From: CAZTZL01 sp964617625 | GTDB lineage: Bacteria > Zhuqueibacterota > QNDG01 > DSAB01 | NCBI GenBank assembly: GCA_964617625.1 | Contig: CAZTZL010000064.1 | Span: forward strand, 1-15,100 | DNA length: 15,100 nucleotides | Reading direction: 5' to 3' | Part shown: positions 9,001 to 15,100 of the stretch, in pieces | Position numbering within the stretch: position 1 is the stretch's first letter | Layout: every line of letters starts with the position of its first letter | Program-made: the position numbers and the translations under genes | Notes under the pieces: model-generated | Databases searched by the model: none | Seen by the model: the letters and a program-made list of their open reading frames with translations, nothing else | What the model was told of the DNA's origin: nothing

Positions 9001-9056
9001 AAAATAAATCCTGCAAATAAGAGAATTATGAAGAAAATATTGGTTTGTGTCTTCAT
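6042..9056 (-). CDS. TonB-dependent receptor with carboxypeptidase-regulatory-like domain
   Basis: 1004-residue outer-membrane transporter energised by TonB-ExbB-ExbD. Residues 1-25 are a signal peptide. Residues about 29-108 form a carboxypeptidase-D-regulatory-like domain (G-K-I-A-G-Q-V-R-D...G-E-P-L-P-G-A-N-I-I-I-E-G-T...D-L-S-G-N-Y). A TonB-box-like E-S-V-T-V follows near 115. The plug runs to about 235 (L-P-V-Q-S-M-S-D-V-L, I-R-G-G-R-S-G-E-V-S-Y-W-V-D-G, N-A-E-Y-G-N-A-M-S-G-I-V-N). The rest is a 22-strand-type barrel ending G-L-T-F-E-F. Motifs such as S-P-R-I-G-I-A-Y-P and N-L-K-P-Q-R-T-V-Q-Y-E-I-G-L-Q-Q are typical of Oar-like receptors in FCB bacteria. AAGGAG at 9066-9071 supports the start. 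It sits directly after the LacI gene (87-base gap) and before the giant T9SS protein. Uptake of sugar oligomers is inferred from the GH43 and LacI neighbours; the sequence itself does not fix the substrate. Confidence 0.93.
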   Translation of the reverse strand: MKTQTNIFFIILLFAGFIFNGKMLAGTTGKIAGQVRDVQSGEPLPGANIIIEGTHLGAAADLSGNYIILNIRPGMYTLKISMMGYKEYIVNNVRVRIDLTTTVNGELEEMVILGESVTVIAELPLVQRDMTSSLATVNSDEIKDLPVQSMSDVLELQAGVVRDGNNFHIRGGRSGEVSYWVDGIATNEVYGGGNAVTVEKSAVQEMQVVSGTFNAEYGNAMSGIVNFITKEGGNKLNGQITAYAGDYMSGRDIYGVLRKVIPVLDPTTGITTAVEDLENPLKKFNPTYNVDFNLSGPILFLSKRLSFFVNGRYFSQEGYQYGRRWYTPQGTAGDSALVPLNPFLAYSGMGKLTYKISDHIKLNYNLFLNRSQNDHGQTYNYDQHLFKYNPDGTRLGKGEGITHMIGWNHILSSNTFYEVRISHVYNDYQQYVYENPTQHPGYFIEVLADSSNPGYIAKVDPNSAEGKALIEELIAAQRQYRYVIDPANPNGYVHTDSLRDPAAYSFWRAGTDPNRFHRTTAYWIAKWDLTSQINPAHLVKIGFEARKHNLKLDSYMLQAKRKDGLDEQVVPYEPWVPSVSNIYHDQYTRKPFEFSSYLQDKIELKDLIVNIGVRFDYFDPNGTVPVDPQDPCIYSPFNPNFKYKNYIAPPDSIKGPAVDEYNKQFAEYTPEERRTFMQKKSKTNMQLSPRIGIAYPITDKGVIHFSYGHFFQIPEFQYLYDNPDFKLFTGGGNTIVGNANLKPQRTVQYEIGLQQQISDNVGFDVTLFYKDIRDWVGTSPLVDTYKPSVAYSVYENKDYANVYGITLNLEKRFADHFGAGATYYFQVAEGTYSNPNDAYNAITSNTEPHLSLIPLSWDQKHTLMGTVTLGVRNWTLTLQGKYQTGRPYTPSFTRGAQVGSSTYVGYLDNSARLPTTSSLDILLHKRFQVGSLHLGLLVTVYNVLDQAGATNVYTDTGTADYTTNIDPETISYVPERVGTVQDLLRRPDWYIPPRQVQAGLTFEF

Positions 9057-9143
9057 TGTTCTGCTCTCCTTGATTTAAATATTAACTTAAAATGACTTAT
9101 TCTTACTTGATATTTGAGATTAATAGCTTTCTTAAATTTTAAA

Positions 9144-10166
9144 TTATCTTCGGACACATGATTCTCGAGCCTTTAACTCTACGGGTAATGACAAATGCTG
9201 TGGTTCAATCACCTTGGATCCTTCAATTTCATTGATAAGTAAATTAGCTGCAATCCTTCCTAATTCTTTTGCAGGTTGAGATACTGTGGTCAATGGAGGA
9301 GCCAAATACCGTGCAATAAGATTGTTACTATAACCTATAACTCCAATATCGCGAGGTATTCTCAAGCCAACTTCCTTTGCGGCATCATAGATGCCCATTG
9401 CAACAGGATCTGTAACTGCAAATATAAGTTCCGGCAAATTTCCATACTTGTAAAGCTTTTTAAAACTGGAATAACCATCTTCTTCATTAAATCCACCTTC
9501 AATAACCCACTCTTTTTTGATTGGTATACTATGTTTTTTCAAAACCTCCTTATAACCCAAACATCTTTCTTTTCCAATTGAAATATTCAAATATCCAGCA
9601 AAATGGGCAATCTTCGTATAGCCTAAACTTATTGCGTATTCAACGGCTAACTCTGCACCTTTCTTGTCTTCAACTTCAATTGTACTAAATCCTAAATTAT
9701 GAACTACTCTATCGAAAAATACCAAAGGGATTTTTTTTTCTCTTACATTAGTAAAAATTTCATAATCATGTGTATTTTGAGAAATGGAAATAAGGATGCC
9801 ATCCACATTCATGGATAGCAGTGTTTGAATATTTTTGATTTCTCGAATTCTATCTTCGAAGGATACTGTAAGCACGATTTCAAAGTTTTTTTCTGTTGCA
9901 GCACTGTAAATTCCATCTAATGCTGCCGCAAAAAAGGTGTGGTTTACTTCTGGCAGAACAACGCCGATTATATTCGTATGTTTTGAAGATAACGCTCTTG
10001 CTAAAAAATCTGGCACATAATTCATCTCTTCAGCAACATTTTTAATACGCGTTTTCATCTTCTCTGATATATCGGGATGATTTCTCAAAGCTTTTGATAT
10101 TGTGACTTTAGAGACATTAAGACGCTTGGCTATATCAGCAAGTCTTACGCGTTGGATTCTTTTCAT
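9144..10166 (-). CDS. LacI-family transcriptional regulator
   Basis: 340-residue cytoplasmic repressor or regulator. Residues 8-30 form the helix-turn-helix (R-L-A-D-I-A-K-R-L-N-V-S-K-V-T-I-S-K-A-L). The hinge helix region follows at 50-62 (Y-V-P-D-F-L-A-R-A-L-S-S-K), and residues 65-333 form the periplasmic-binding-protein-like sensor domain (N-I-I-G-V-V-L-P-E-V...D-G-I-L-I-S...I-F-A-V-T-D-P-V-A-M-G...D-I-G-V-I-G-Y-S-N-N). The length is normal for the family. The ligand cannot be read from sequence; a pentose or oligosaccharide from GH43 action is the contextual guess. The gene is clearly more AT-rich than its neighbours (one sampled 60-base line, 9721-9780, has 14 G/C; a line in the TonB receptor, 6421-6480, has 34), which may mean separate acquisition. 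Its Shine-Dalgarno (AGGCGAG) is weak, so low expression is likely. It could control the GH43 pair, the receptor operon and itself. Confidence 0.95.
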   Translation of the reverse strand: MKRIQRVRLADIAKRLNVSKVTISKALRNHPDISEKMKTRIKNVAEEMNYVPDFLARALSSKHTNIIGVVLPEVNHTFFAAALDGIYSAATEKNFEIVLTVSFEDRIREIKNIQTLLSMNVDGILISISQNTHDYEIFTNVREKKIPLVFFDRVVHNLGFSTIEVEDKKGAELAVEYAISLGYTKIAHFAGYLNISIGKERCLGYKEVLKKHSIPIKKEWVIEGGFNEEDGYSSFKKLYKYGNLPELIFAVTDPVAMGIYDAAKEVGLRIPRDIGVIGYSNNLIARYLAPPLTTVSQPAKELGRIAANLLINEIEGSKVIEPQHLSLPVELKARESCVRR

Positions 10167-10226
10167 TCTCGCCTACTAAAAGAAAAGGTAATCAACATTC
10201 AAAACGTATTAAGGTTTAATGACGGC

Positions 10227-10249
10227 TTAACTGATAACTTTACAGTTAA
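10227..10249. promoter_or_regulatory. Candidate LacI-type operator upstream of lacI-like gene
   Basis: TTAACTG (10227-10233) and CAGTTAA (10243-10249) are exact inverted copies with a 9-base spacer. A second overlapping inverted repeat, ACTTTA/TAAAGT, sits on the same spot at 10237-10252. The pair lies 61-83 bases upstream of the regulator's ATG and just downstream of a promoter-like sequence, the usual place for an autoregulatory operator. The site lacks the central CG common in LacI-family operators, so assignment to this regulator is inference. Confidence 0.4.
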
Positions 10250-10263
10250 AGTAAAATTTGAAT

Positions 10264-10291
10264 AGTCTACACGCATACTTAAAAAATTCAA
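10264..10291 (-). promoter_or_regulatory. Candidate promoter for the lacI-like gene
   Basis: On the minus strand TTGAAT (10291-10286) and TAGACT (10269-10264) are separated by 16 bases, resembling -35 and -10 boxes. The predicted start of transcription near 10257 falls just upstream of the 10227-10249 inverted repeat. Many FCB bacteria use a different promoter consensus, so this is tentative. Confidence 0.3.
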
Positions 10292-10323
10292 GAACTGTAC
10301 TGTTTTATTAAAAATCAGAATAA

Positions 10324-10350
10324 GAAGTGCGGGAATGCTTTAAGCACTTC
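10324..10350 (-). terminator. Possible terminator or regulatory hairpin after the GH43 pair
   Basis: GAAGTGC (10324-10330) and GCACTTC (10344-10350) form an exact 7-bp stem with a 13-base loop that itself contains TGCTT-T-AAGCA symmetry. On the minus strand it is followed by a T-rich run (TTATTCTGATTTTTA). It lies about 94 bases downstream of the second GH43 stop. Either termination of the GH43 transcript or part of the lacI upstream control region is possible. Confidence 0.35.
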
Positions 10351-10426
10351 CAGAAGTCAAAATGTCTATTCAATCTAAGATAATGAGAGTAGAAAGAAAA
10401 GCCACTTTGTGTAAAATATTAACCAA

Positions 10427-10440
10427 ATAGCGCAAGCTAT
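10427..10440 (-). terminator. Small hairpin directly after the GH43 stop codon
   Basis: ATAGC (10427-10431) and GCTAT (10436-10440) form a 5-bp stem with a 4-base loop three bases after the stop codon of the second GH43 gene. On the minus strand it is followed by TTTGGTTAATATTTT. The stem is short, so this is a weak candidate terminator. Confidence 0.3.
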
Positions 10441-10443
10441 ATA

Positions 10444-12318
10444 TTATTTAATGAACATCATATGACGCGTTTGCCTAAAGTTCCCGGCCTTCATGCGATA
10501 AAGATACGATCCGCTGGCCAGGCTGGAAGCATTAAATGTGACAGTATGGTTCCCCGGAACATTTTTTTTATTCACGAGTGTTCGCACATAGCGGCCGGTT
10601 GTATCGTACACAGTGATAAGAACGTTGGCTGGTTTGGGAACATCATAACAGATTTTCGTAACCGGGTTAAACGGATTCGGATAATTCTCAAAGATATTAA
10701 ATCCTGTTGGAATATTTTCATCGGTTCCGTTTATAGCGGAGGGTTCAGTCAGTGAATTGTTTATCCTGAAAAAATCAAAGTCCACGCTTCCACCGGTTGT
10801 CTTTGTCGCATAATTGAACAATGCAAAACGGTACCCCATAAAGTGCGACAGCTTATAAGACATTCGCAAAGTGTTTCCGATAATCTCCCATTCTATCCCA
10901 TCCAGACTATAATAAAAATAGGCCCGATCTGTCTTGTTTTTAAAATCACATGCAATTTTCAGAAATATACTGTTCTGTGTGAGTGGAATATTTCCTGCCT
11001 CCACAGCATCACCGGTACTGCCATTCACCATGACCACAGACCTGGCAGTCCCGGACATTTTTACCGCTACAAAGCCGTAATCCTCTTGCAGCGCGCCGAG
11101 ACCGGCCACATCGCCGTCTTTCATATTGCTGACATCTACAGCAACTTTACCCGAGCATTCAGGGCCGAATGTTCTTTGGGTCAGCGTGTTTTGGGTTTCG
11201 GTAAATCCCGAATCAATTCTTGCGTTTGTCAACCTCAGGAATCCGGGCCGCTCGGTGACAGACCAGTGTTCATTATCAGGATTATGATTCCACTGCCAGA
11301 CCAGAGGCAGGCCGGAATCCCAGTCAAATTCATCGGAAGCCACAATTCCGGGGATGGAATCATTTTTCACGGGGATGTCCAAATCATCCGGCACCTGACC
11401 GTCCACACCGAACACCGGCCAGTCTTCTTCCCATGTCACGGGGACCAGATAGGGAATTCGGCCGACTGAACTATGATCCTGAAAGAGCAGGGCATACCAG
11501 TCTCCGCCAGGTGTATCAATAAGCCCGCCCTGAGCAATGCCGTCATCTTTTAACGCGATCCTTCCTTCGTATGAGCCGGTTAGACTATCCGCTCGATAAA
11601 CCAATTCAGTACGCATACTGCCAGCGGGCCAGGATATCAGGAATACATAATACTTGCCGTTAATTTTATGGATGTGCGAGCCTTCGGCAGAAACATAGAA
11701 ACTAGAGCCTGCGATTTGACTGGCATTGGGAATCAACACTTGATTGAACCCTCCCGGCTTGATCGCAGTACCATCCGAAGTGAGTTCGAGTATTCTGATG
11801 TTGTCTATGCCGTAAATGATATATACGCGATCATCATCAAACAATAATGACGGATCATGACAGATGGTGTTGAGTGTATGGGATGCCCATGTGCCGTTTT
11901 CTATATCATCGGTTTGATAGATGTGGGTTTTGTTGGTTGTGTAGGAAAAAGTCACCACGTAAAACGTGCCGTCATGATATCTGAGACTGCTGGCCCATGA
12001 TCCCTTCCCGTAAGCTGTCTGGCCATTCCTGAGAGCCATGGCATCATTATCCACAAGGATATCATATGCATAATTAACGATTTCCCAGTTTATCAGATCC
12101 GCGGATTTCATGATCGGAACGCCGGGATTCATATGCATGGTCGTACTGCTCATATAATAGGTATCGTCAACCCGGATGACAGAAGGGTCCGGGATATCCG
12201 CCCAAATAATGGGATTCTGTGCATTTTCAACGGTTGGCGTTGCAAATAACGGATTGCTTGAGACTATGTTTAAGAAAAGTATGAAAATAAACATCAACAC
12301 AAGGAACTGTCTGCCCAT
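10444..12318 (-). CDS. Secreted GH43 glycosidase (subfamily 12-like) with T9SS sorting domain
   Basis: 624-residue secreted glycosidase. Residues 1-26 are a signal peptide. Residues about 35-310 form the five-bladed GH43 propeller with all three acidic residues in place: Asp44 in I-P-D-P-S-V-I (general base), Asp155 in C-H-D-P-S-L-L-F-D-D-D (pKa modulator) and Glu212 in S-A-E-G-S-H-I-H-K (general acid). The Q-G-G-L-I-D-T-P-G-G-D-W motif follows near 263. Residues about 325-520 are a concanavalin-A-like module of the GH43 C-terminal type (S-D-E-F-D, W-Q-W-N-H-N-P-D-N, D-G-D-V-A-G-L-G). Residues 545-624 are a T9SS sorting domain (Y-P-N-P-F-N-P-V-T...M-M-F-I-K). Known relatives are beta-xylosidases and alpha-L-arabinofuranosidases, so arabinoxylan or arabinan is the likely substrate; the exact activity is not decidable here. 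AGGGAGAG at 12327-12334 supports the start. It follows the other GH43 by 68 bases and is probably cotranscribed with it. Confidence 0.9.
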   Translation of the reverse strand: MGRQFLVLMFIFILFLNIVSSNPLFATPTVENAQNPIIWADIPDPSVIRVDDTYYMSSTTMHMNPGVPIMKSADLINWEIVNYAYDILVDNDAMALRNGQTAYGKGSWASSLRYHDGTFYVVTFSYTTNKTHIYQTDDIENGTWASHTLNTICHDPSLLFDDDRVYIIYGIDNIRILELTSDGTAIKPGGFNQVLIPNASQIAGSSFYVSAEGSHIHKINGKYYVFLISWPAGSMRTELVYRADSLTGSYEGRIALKDDGIAQGGLIDTPGGDWYALLFQDHSSVGRIPYLVPVTWEEDWPVFGVDGQVPDDLDIPVKNDSIPGIVASDEFDWDSGLPLVWQWNHNPDNEHWSVTERPGFLRLTNARIDSGFTETQNTLTQRTFGPECSGKVAVDVSNMKDGDVAGLGALQEDYGFVAVKMSGTARSVVMVNGSTGDAVEAGNIPLTQNSIFLKIACDFKNKTDRAYFYYSLDGIEWEIIGNTLRMSYKLSHFMGYRFALFNYATKTTGGSVDFDFFRINNSLTEPSAINGTDENIPTGFNIFENYPNPFNPVTKICYDVPKPANVLITVYDTTGRYVRTLVNKKNVPGNHTVTFNASSLASGSYLYRMKAGNFRQTRHMMFIK

Positions 12319-12346
12319 GTGATCATCTCTCCCTTTAGACTTAAAT

Positions 12347-12360
12347 AAACAGTGCTGTTT
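12347..12360. repeat. 14-bp inverted repeat between the two GH43 genes
   Basis: AAACAG (12347-12352) and CTGTTT (12355-12360) are exact inverted copies around TG, in the 68-base gap between the GH43 genes. The size and symmetry suit an operator; as RNA it would form only a tight small hairpin. The role is inferred. Confidence 0.4.
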
Positions 12361-12386
12361 CCCTATTTTTAAAGGACTATTTTACA

Positions 12387-14684
12387 CTATTTAATCATAA
12401 ACATCTTCTTAGTCTGGATAAAATCTTTTGCGCTCAATGTGTAAAAATAGATACCACTAGCCCTGCGTGAAGCATTGAAAGTTACTGTATGGACACCTGC
12501 GAAATATTCTTTTCCTGCGAGTTCGTCAATTTCTTCACCTAAAAGGTTGTACACTTTGAGAGAAACAAATGATTTTTGGGGAATGTTGAATCTGATCTGG
12601 GTCGAGGGATTGAATGGATTTGGATAATTTTGCTCCAATGAATATTTTTGCGGAATTTGTCCGTGTGAAATATCATTGACAGAGGTAATGGTGAGAGAAT
12701 CACCTTCTGTCAAAAACTTTAAGCAGAGAATTCGGAAAAGTTCTTTCGTGTCAGTTCCCGTAAAATTTAAATATACATCGTGCCTTCCCGATACTGGTTC
12801 CATCTCTGATGTAAATGTTTGAAAATTATCCCAGTTACCCGTACTGCCAATGTTGCATTCGGTAATTTTGTCACCGGTATCAATCGAATCGAGCCAAACT
12901 TCAACGACTCCTCCGGAACTGTTGCTTGAGGCAATCACTCCGAATGAAACAGGCGTTTTTGCATAATCCGTATTGCCTCCAAATTCAACACCCGCATACA
13001 TGGCCCAATCATTTACATGAATATTACTCAGGACATAACCTTGGTCGGTATTTCTTCGAGAAGTGCCGTATTGATTGGCGGGACATTCTGCCAATATTGA
13101 TGTATAAGCATCGCGGTAGATATAAAGATCGAAATAGGCTGATTTTCCTTCTACGTATAGCCCCTGCTGGTTGCCGGTAAAATTATTATACCGGGTTTGG
13201 TCTGTATTATGATGTATATCAAGTTGCTCGACGTTTATCGACTGCCCGATCTGTATCCAGGTCAATCCATCGGCACTATAAAATCCGGATACCGTTTGGT
13301 TATTTCGAATCAATTTAAGCCAAACGACGGAACCGATTGTATTTTCTGCTTCGTATATTGTAATTTCTGGTTCGTTCAAAGTACTCTGAAAACTCAACGC
13401 GAACACATTTTCACTCTCATCATTAACAGTGCTGAATACTTTGGCCTGATGGGTTTCAGGCCCGTTTATAATCCATAAACCGGCTTGGTCCGAAGTAGAT
13501 TCCGGCTCGAAATCCACACGTGTGATCAAAGAATAATTATGCTCCCCGTCATTTTGAATGATGGTATTTTCTCCCTGATAAGGTGTGAGATGCAACCATC
13601 CACCGCGATCTGTGAGTGAATAAGTCCCATCGGGTGTATACCCAAGGAACGACCATGCGGGATTCAGTTCTGATGTGTTGAACATATCAGATCTCGGTAC
13701 AGTCCAGGGAATACCGCTGCTGGGAAGAACAGGAGCCTGAACCGCATTACTGGTTGGATATTGTATCACGGGGAAATCCTGATCATCGTAAGTGACCTGA
13801 CAGAGCAGCCCCTGCCGTCCATGTGCATACCAATAGGTGTTGCTGTTATAACTGTGCGCAATACACCAGCTTGTTCCGTCATCGAGCATAACCACAGGCG
13901 AAATATGGTTGGGCGTGTTGTAGATACCCCGGCTGCCGGTAAAAATAGTGCCTTCCTTGATCTCCCAGGCTGATTCATCGTCAGTTAATGCATCACTGCG
14001 CATGACATATTGTGAACCAACCAAATGCTGCGCAAAGCTGTAATAGTAGTATCCATTATACTTCCACATCACTGGCCCCTCTGCCCATCCATACGGATTC
14101 CCTTCGGAATCGGGATTCAACCAGGTCAGATCAAGCACGACACCGGTAGGCTGGCCATCTTCACCGAGTTCCACGATATGATTATTTGGAGGAAGATTTT
14201 TTGAGAGTAAATACCATTTGTTGTCATCATCAATAAAAATGGAATTGTCCACACCCAATCCCGACATGCCGGCTGGAACATTCATTCTTGTCGGAGTGCT
14301 CCACGGGCCTTCAGGTTGATCTGCCGTTACGAAATACATACTTCCGTTACCCCTTCCGAAATAATGCCAGTAGACGCCGTTATGTAAAACCATATGGCCG
14401 CCCCAGATACCGCCACCGGGCTCGTCTCCATAGGTAGACCAGGAAGCTGAAACCGGCTGGGCGATGACTTCCCAATGCACCAGATCCGTAGAATGATAGA
14501 TTTTTGGAGTGGGATTGAATGATGAGCCAGAGGTATAAAAGTCATTTCCAATTTTTGTCAATGTGGGATCAGGATGATCGCCCGGAATAACGGGATTGAT
14601 ATAGGTTTGGAAGGATGGGGATTGTCCGTATACCAGGGCCCATATCGATAAGTAACAGCCGAGAAAAATTTTAGATCTCCTCAT
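12387..14684 (-). CDS. Secreted GH43 glycosidase with CBM6-like module and T9SS sorting domain
   Basis: 765-residue secreted glycosidase. Residues 1-21 are a signal peptide (ending V-Y-G-Q). The GH43 propeller spans about 28-310, with Asp39 in G-D-H-P-D-P-T (general base), Asp146 in G-V-D-N-S-I-F-I-D-D-D (modulator) and Glu202 in W-A-E-G-P-V-M (general acid). Residues about 326-525 are a beta-sandwich of the GH43 C-terminal type (F-Y-S-A-D-G-L-T-W-I-Q-I-G). Residues about 530-657 resemble a family 6 carbohydrate-binding module (I-L-A-E-C opening, N-D-W-A-M-Y, V-E-V-W-L-D, T-G-N-W-D-N-F-Q-T-F, D-V-Y-L-N-F-T-G). Residues 685-765 are a T9SS sorting domain (Y-P-N-P-F-N-P-S-T...M-F-M-I-K). The start is ATG at 14684, with AAAGGT eight bases upstream; the frame could be read from a TTG at 14699 but that codon overlaps the upstream side of this Shine-Dalgarno. 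Expected substrates are arabinose- or xylose-containing hemicellulose; the specificity is not resolved. Confidence 0.9.
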   Translation of the reverse strand: MRRSKIFLGCYLSIWALVYGQSPSFQTYINPVIPGDHPDPTLTKIGNDFYTSGSSFNPTPKIYHSTDLVHWEVIAQPVSASWSTYGDEPGGGIWGGHMVLHNGVYWHYFGRGNGSMYFVTADQPEGPWSTPTRMNVPAGMSGLGVDNSIFIDDDNKWYLLSKNLPPNNHIVELGEDGQPTGVVLDLTWLNPDSEGNPYGWAEGPVMWKYNGYYYYSFAQHLVGSQYVMRSDALTDDESAWEIKEGTIFTGSRGIYNTPNHISPVVMLDDGTSWCIAHSYNSNTYWYAHGRQGLLCQVTYDDQDFPVIQYPTSNAVQAPVLPSSGIPWTVPRSDMFNTSELNPAWSFLGYTPDGTYSLTDRGGWLHLTPYQGENTIIQNDGEHNYSLITRVDFEPESTSDQAGLWIINGPETHQAKVFSTVNDESENVFALSFQSTLNEPEITIYEAENTIGSVVWLKLIRNNQTVSGFYSADGLTWIQIGQSINVEQLDIHHNTDQTRYNNFTGNQQGLYVEGKSAYFDLYIYRDAYTSILAECPANQYGTSRRNTDQGYVLSNIHVNDWAMYAGVEFGGNTDYAKTPVSFGVIASSNSSGGVVEVWLDSIDTGDKITECNIGSTGNWDNFQTFTSEMEPVSGRHDVYLNFTGTDTKELFRILCLKFLTEGDSLTITSVNDISHGQIPQKYSLEQNYPNPFNPSTQIRFNIPQKSFVSLKVYNLLGEEIDELAGKEYFAGVHTVTFNASRRASGIYFYTLSAKDFIQTKKMFMIK

Positions 14685-14738
14685 TATTTTACCTTTCAAT
14701 TTATAATATAAATATGATAGTTAATTCTAATTAATTTG

Positions 14739-14749
14739 TCGTCCGACGA
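14739..14749. promoter_or_regulatory. Candidate operator upstream of the GH43 pair
   Basis: TCGTC and GACGA are exact inverted copies around one C at 14744, about 55-65 bases upstream of the first GH43 start. A second AT-only inverted repeat, TTAATT/AATTAA, lies at 14721-14734, and a TGGATATCCA palindrome at 14808-14817. Any of these could bind a regulator. None matches the repeat upstream of the lacI-like gene. Confidence 0.3.
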
Positions 14750-14888
14750 TCATTATCCCAGAAAAGAAATCCATTTCCAAAGCAATTTTTTCTTAATGCG
14801 ATTTGAATGGATATCCACTTTTTTATTGATTGTAAGTTTATCCTGTTATGATCCTGGAGGGTGGAGTTCATAACGGAGACTTATTAAA

Positions 14889-15100
14889 ATGATAAGTGTA
14901 TTATTTGTATAATAAAAGCCACTTTCAACTTTTTTTTCGCCAGATCGCGCAAAACCCTGGTGCGTATATATCTGCTCTATTGATAGAAAAACAAGTTGAT
15001 GATTGGCTGTTGGAATGGGATTTTAAAAATCAGCCGATACTTGATGCAGAGGAAAATATTAACGCGGCTGATGCAATTTTCGGAATTCACGCAAGCCGAT
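14889..15100 (+). pseudogene. Degraded reading frame, possibly low-molecular-weight protein tyrosine phosphatase; runs off the window
   Basis: ATG at 14889, preceded nine bases earlier by CGGAGA, reads M-I-S-V-L-F-V and then meets TAA TAA. M-I-x-V-L-F-V is the usual start of low-molecular-weight protein tyrosine phosphatases, where the catalytic loop C-x-G-N-x-C-R-S-P comes next. That loop is missing here. In another frame (14896 on), S-H-F-Q-L-F-F-R-Q-I then resembles the post-loop S-P-x-x-E-x-F-F-R helix, and an open frame continues to the window edge (V-D-D-W-L-L-E-W-D-F...F-G-I-H-A-S-R). The simplest reading is a gene with a deletion in its active-site loop. The later part is only weakly like the family, so an unrelated partial gene starting at GTG 14896 remains possible. 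It is divergent from the GH43 genes; a TATGAT box at 14847-14852 might be part of its promoter. Confidence 0.35.

Noticed and set aside
12387..14699. TTG at 14699 as the start of the first GH43 gene
   Set aside because: The ATG at 14684 has AAAGGT at a good distance, and the TTG itself sits immediately before that site; five extra residues before the signal peptide add nothing.

Overview
The window reads as a carbohydrate-utilisation locus from a Gram-negative bacterium of the Fibrobacterota-Chlorobiota-Bacteroidota (FCB) superphylum. The evidence is a TonB-dependent receptor with an N-terminal carboxypeptidase-regulatory-like domain, a PorV/PorQ-type outer-membrane protein, a FISUMP-domain lipoprotein, and type IX secretion (T9SS) C-terminal sorting domains of the YPNPFNP type on several secreted proteins. 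The style of these proteins fits Calditrichota, KSB1, Marinimicrobia or Ignavibacteriota better than classical Bacteroidales. That placement is an inference from protein style, not from a marker gene.

Every intact gene lies on the minus strand, so transcription runs right to left. From right to left the layout is: (a) 14889-15100, plus strand, a degraded reading frame running off the edge, possibly a remnant of a low-molecular-weight protein tyrosine phosphatase; (b) 14684-12387 and 12318-10444, two secreted GH43 glycosidases 68 bases apart, each with accessory modules and a T9SS sorting domain; (c) 10166-9144, a LacI-family regulator, more AT-rich than its neighbours and preceded by a promoter/operator-like region; (d) 9056-6042, a TonB-dependent receptor; (e) 6019-2567, a 1150-residue secreted protein with calcium-binding-like acidic motifs, a fibronectin-III-like domain and a variant sorting domain; (f) 2477-1458, a PorV/PorQ-like barrel; (g) 1457-766, a largely gene-free stretch holding the fossil of another T9SS sorting domain; (h) 765-34, a FISUMP lipoprotein.

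Proposed working model: the GH43 enzymes are secreted by T9SS and cut arabinose or xylose side chains or chains from hemicellulose. The LacI protein senses a released sugar or oligosaccharide. The TonB receptor, with the large surface protein where a SusD would normally sit, takes up the product. The PorV-like protein may help deliver or anchor the T9SS cargo. The most interesting point is this SusC-like receptor / giant T9SS-sorted protein / PorV-like trio without SusD. No RNA gene, CRISPR array, intact mobile element or integrase was seen.
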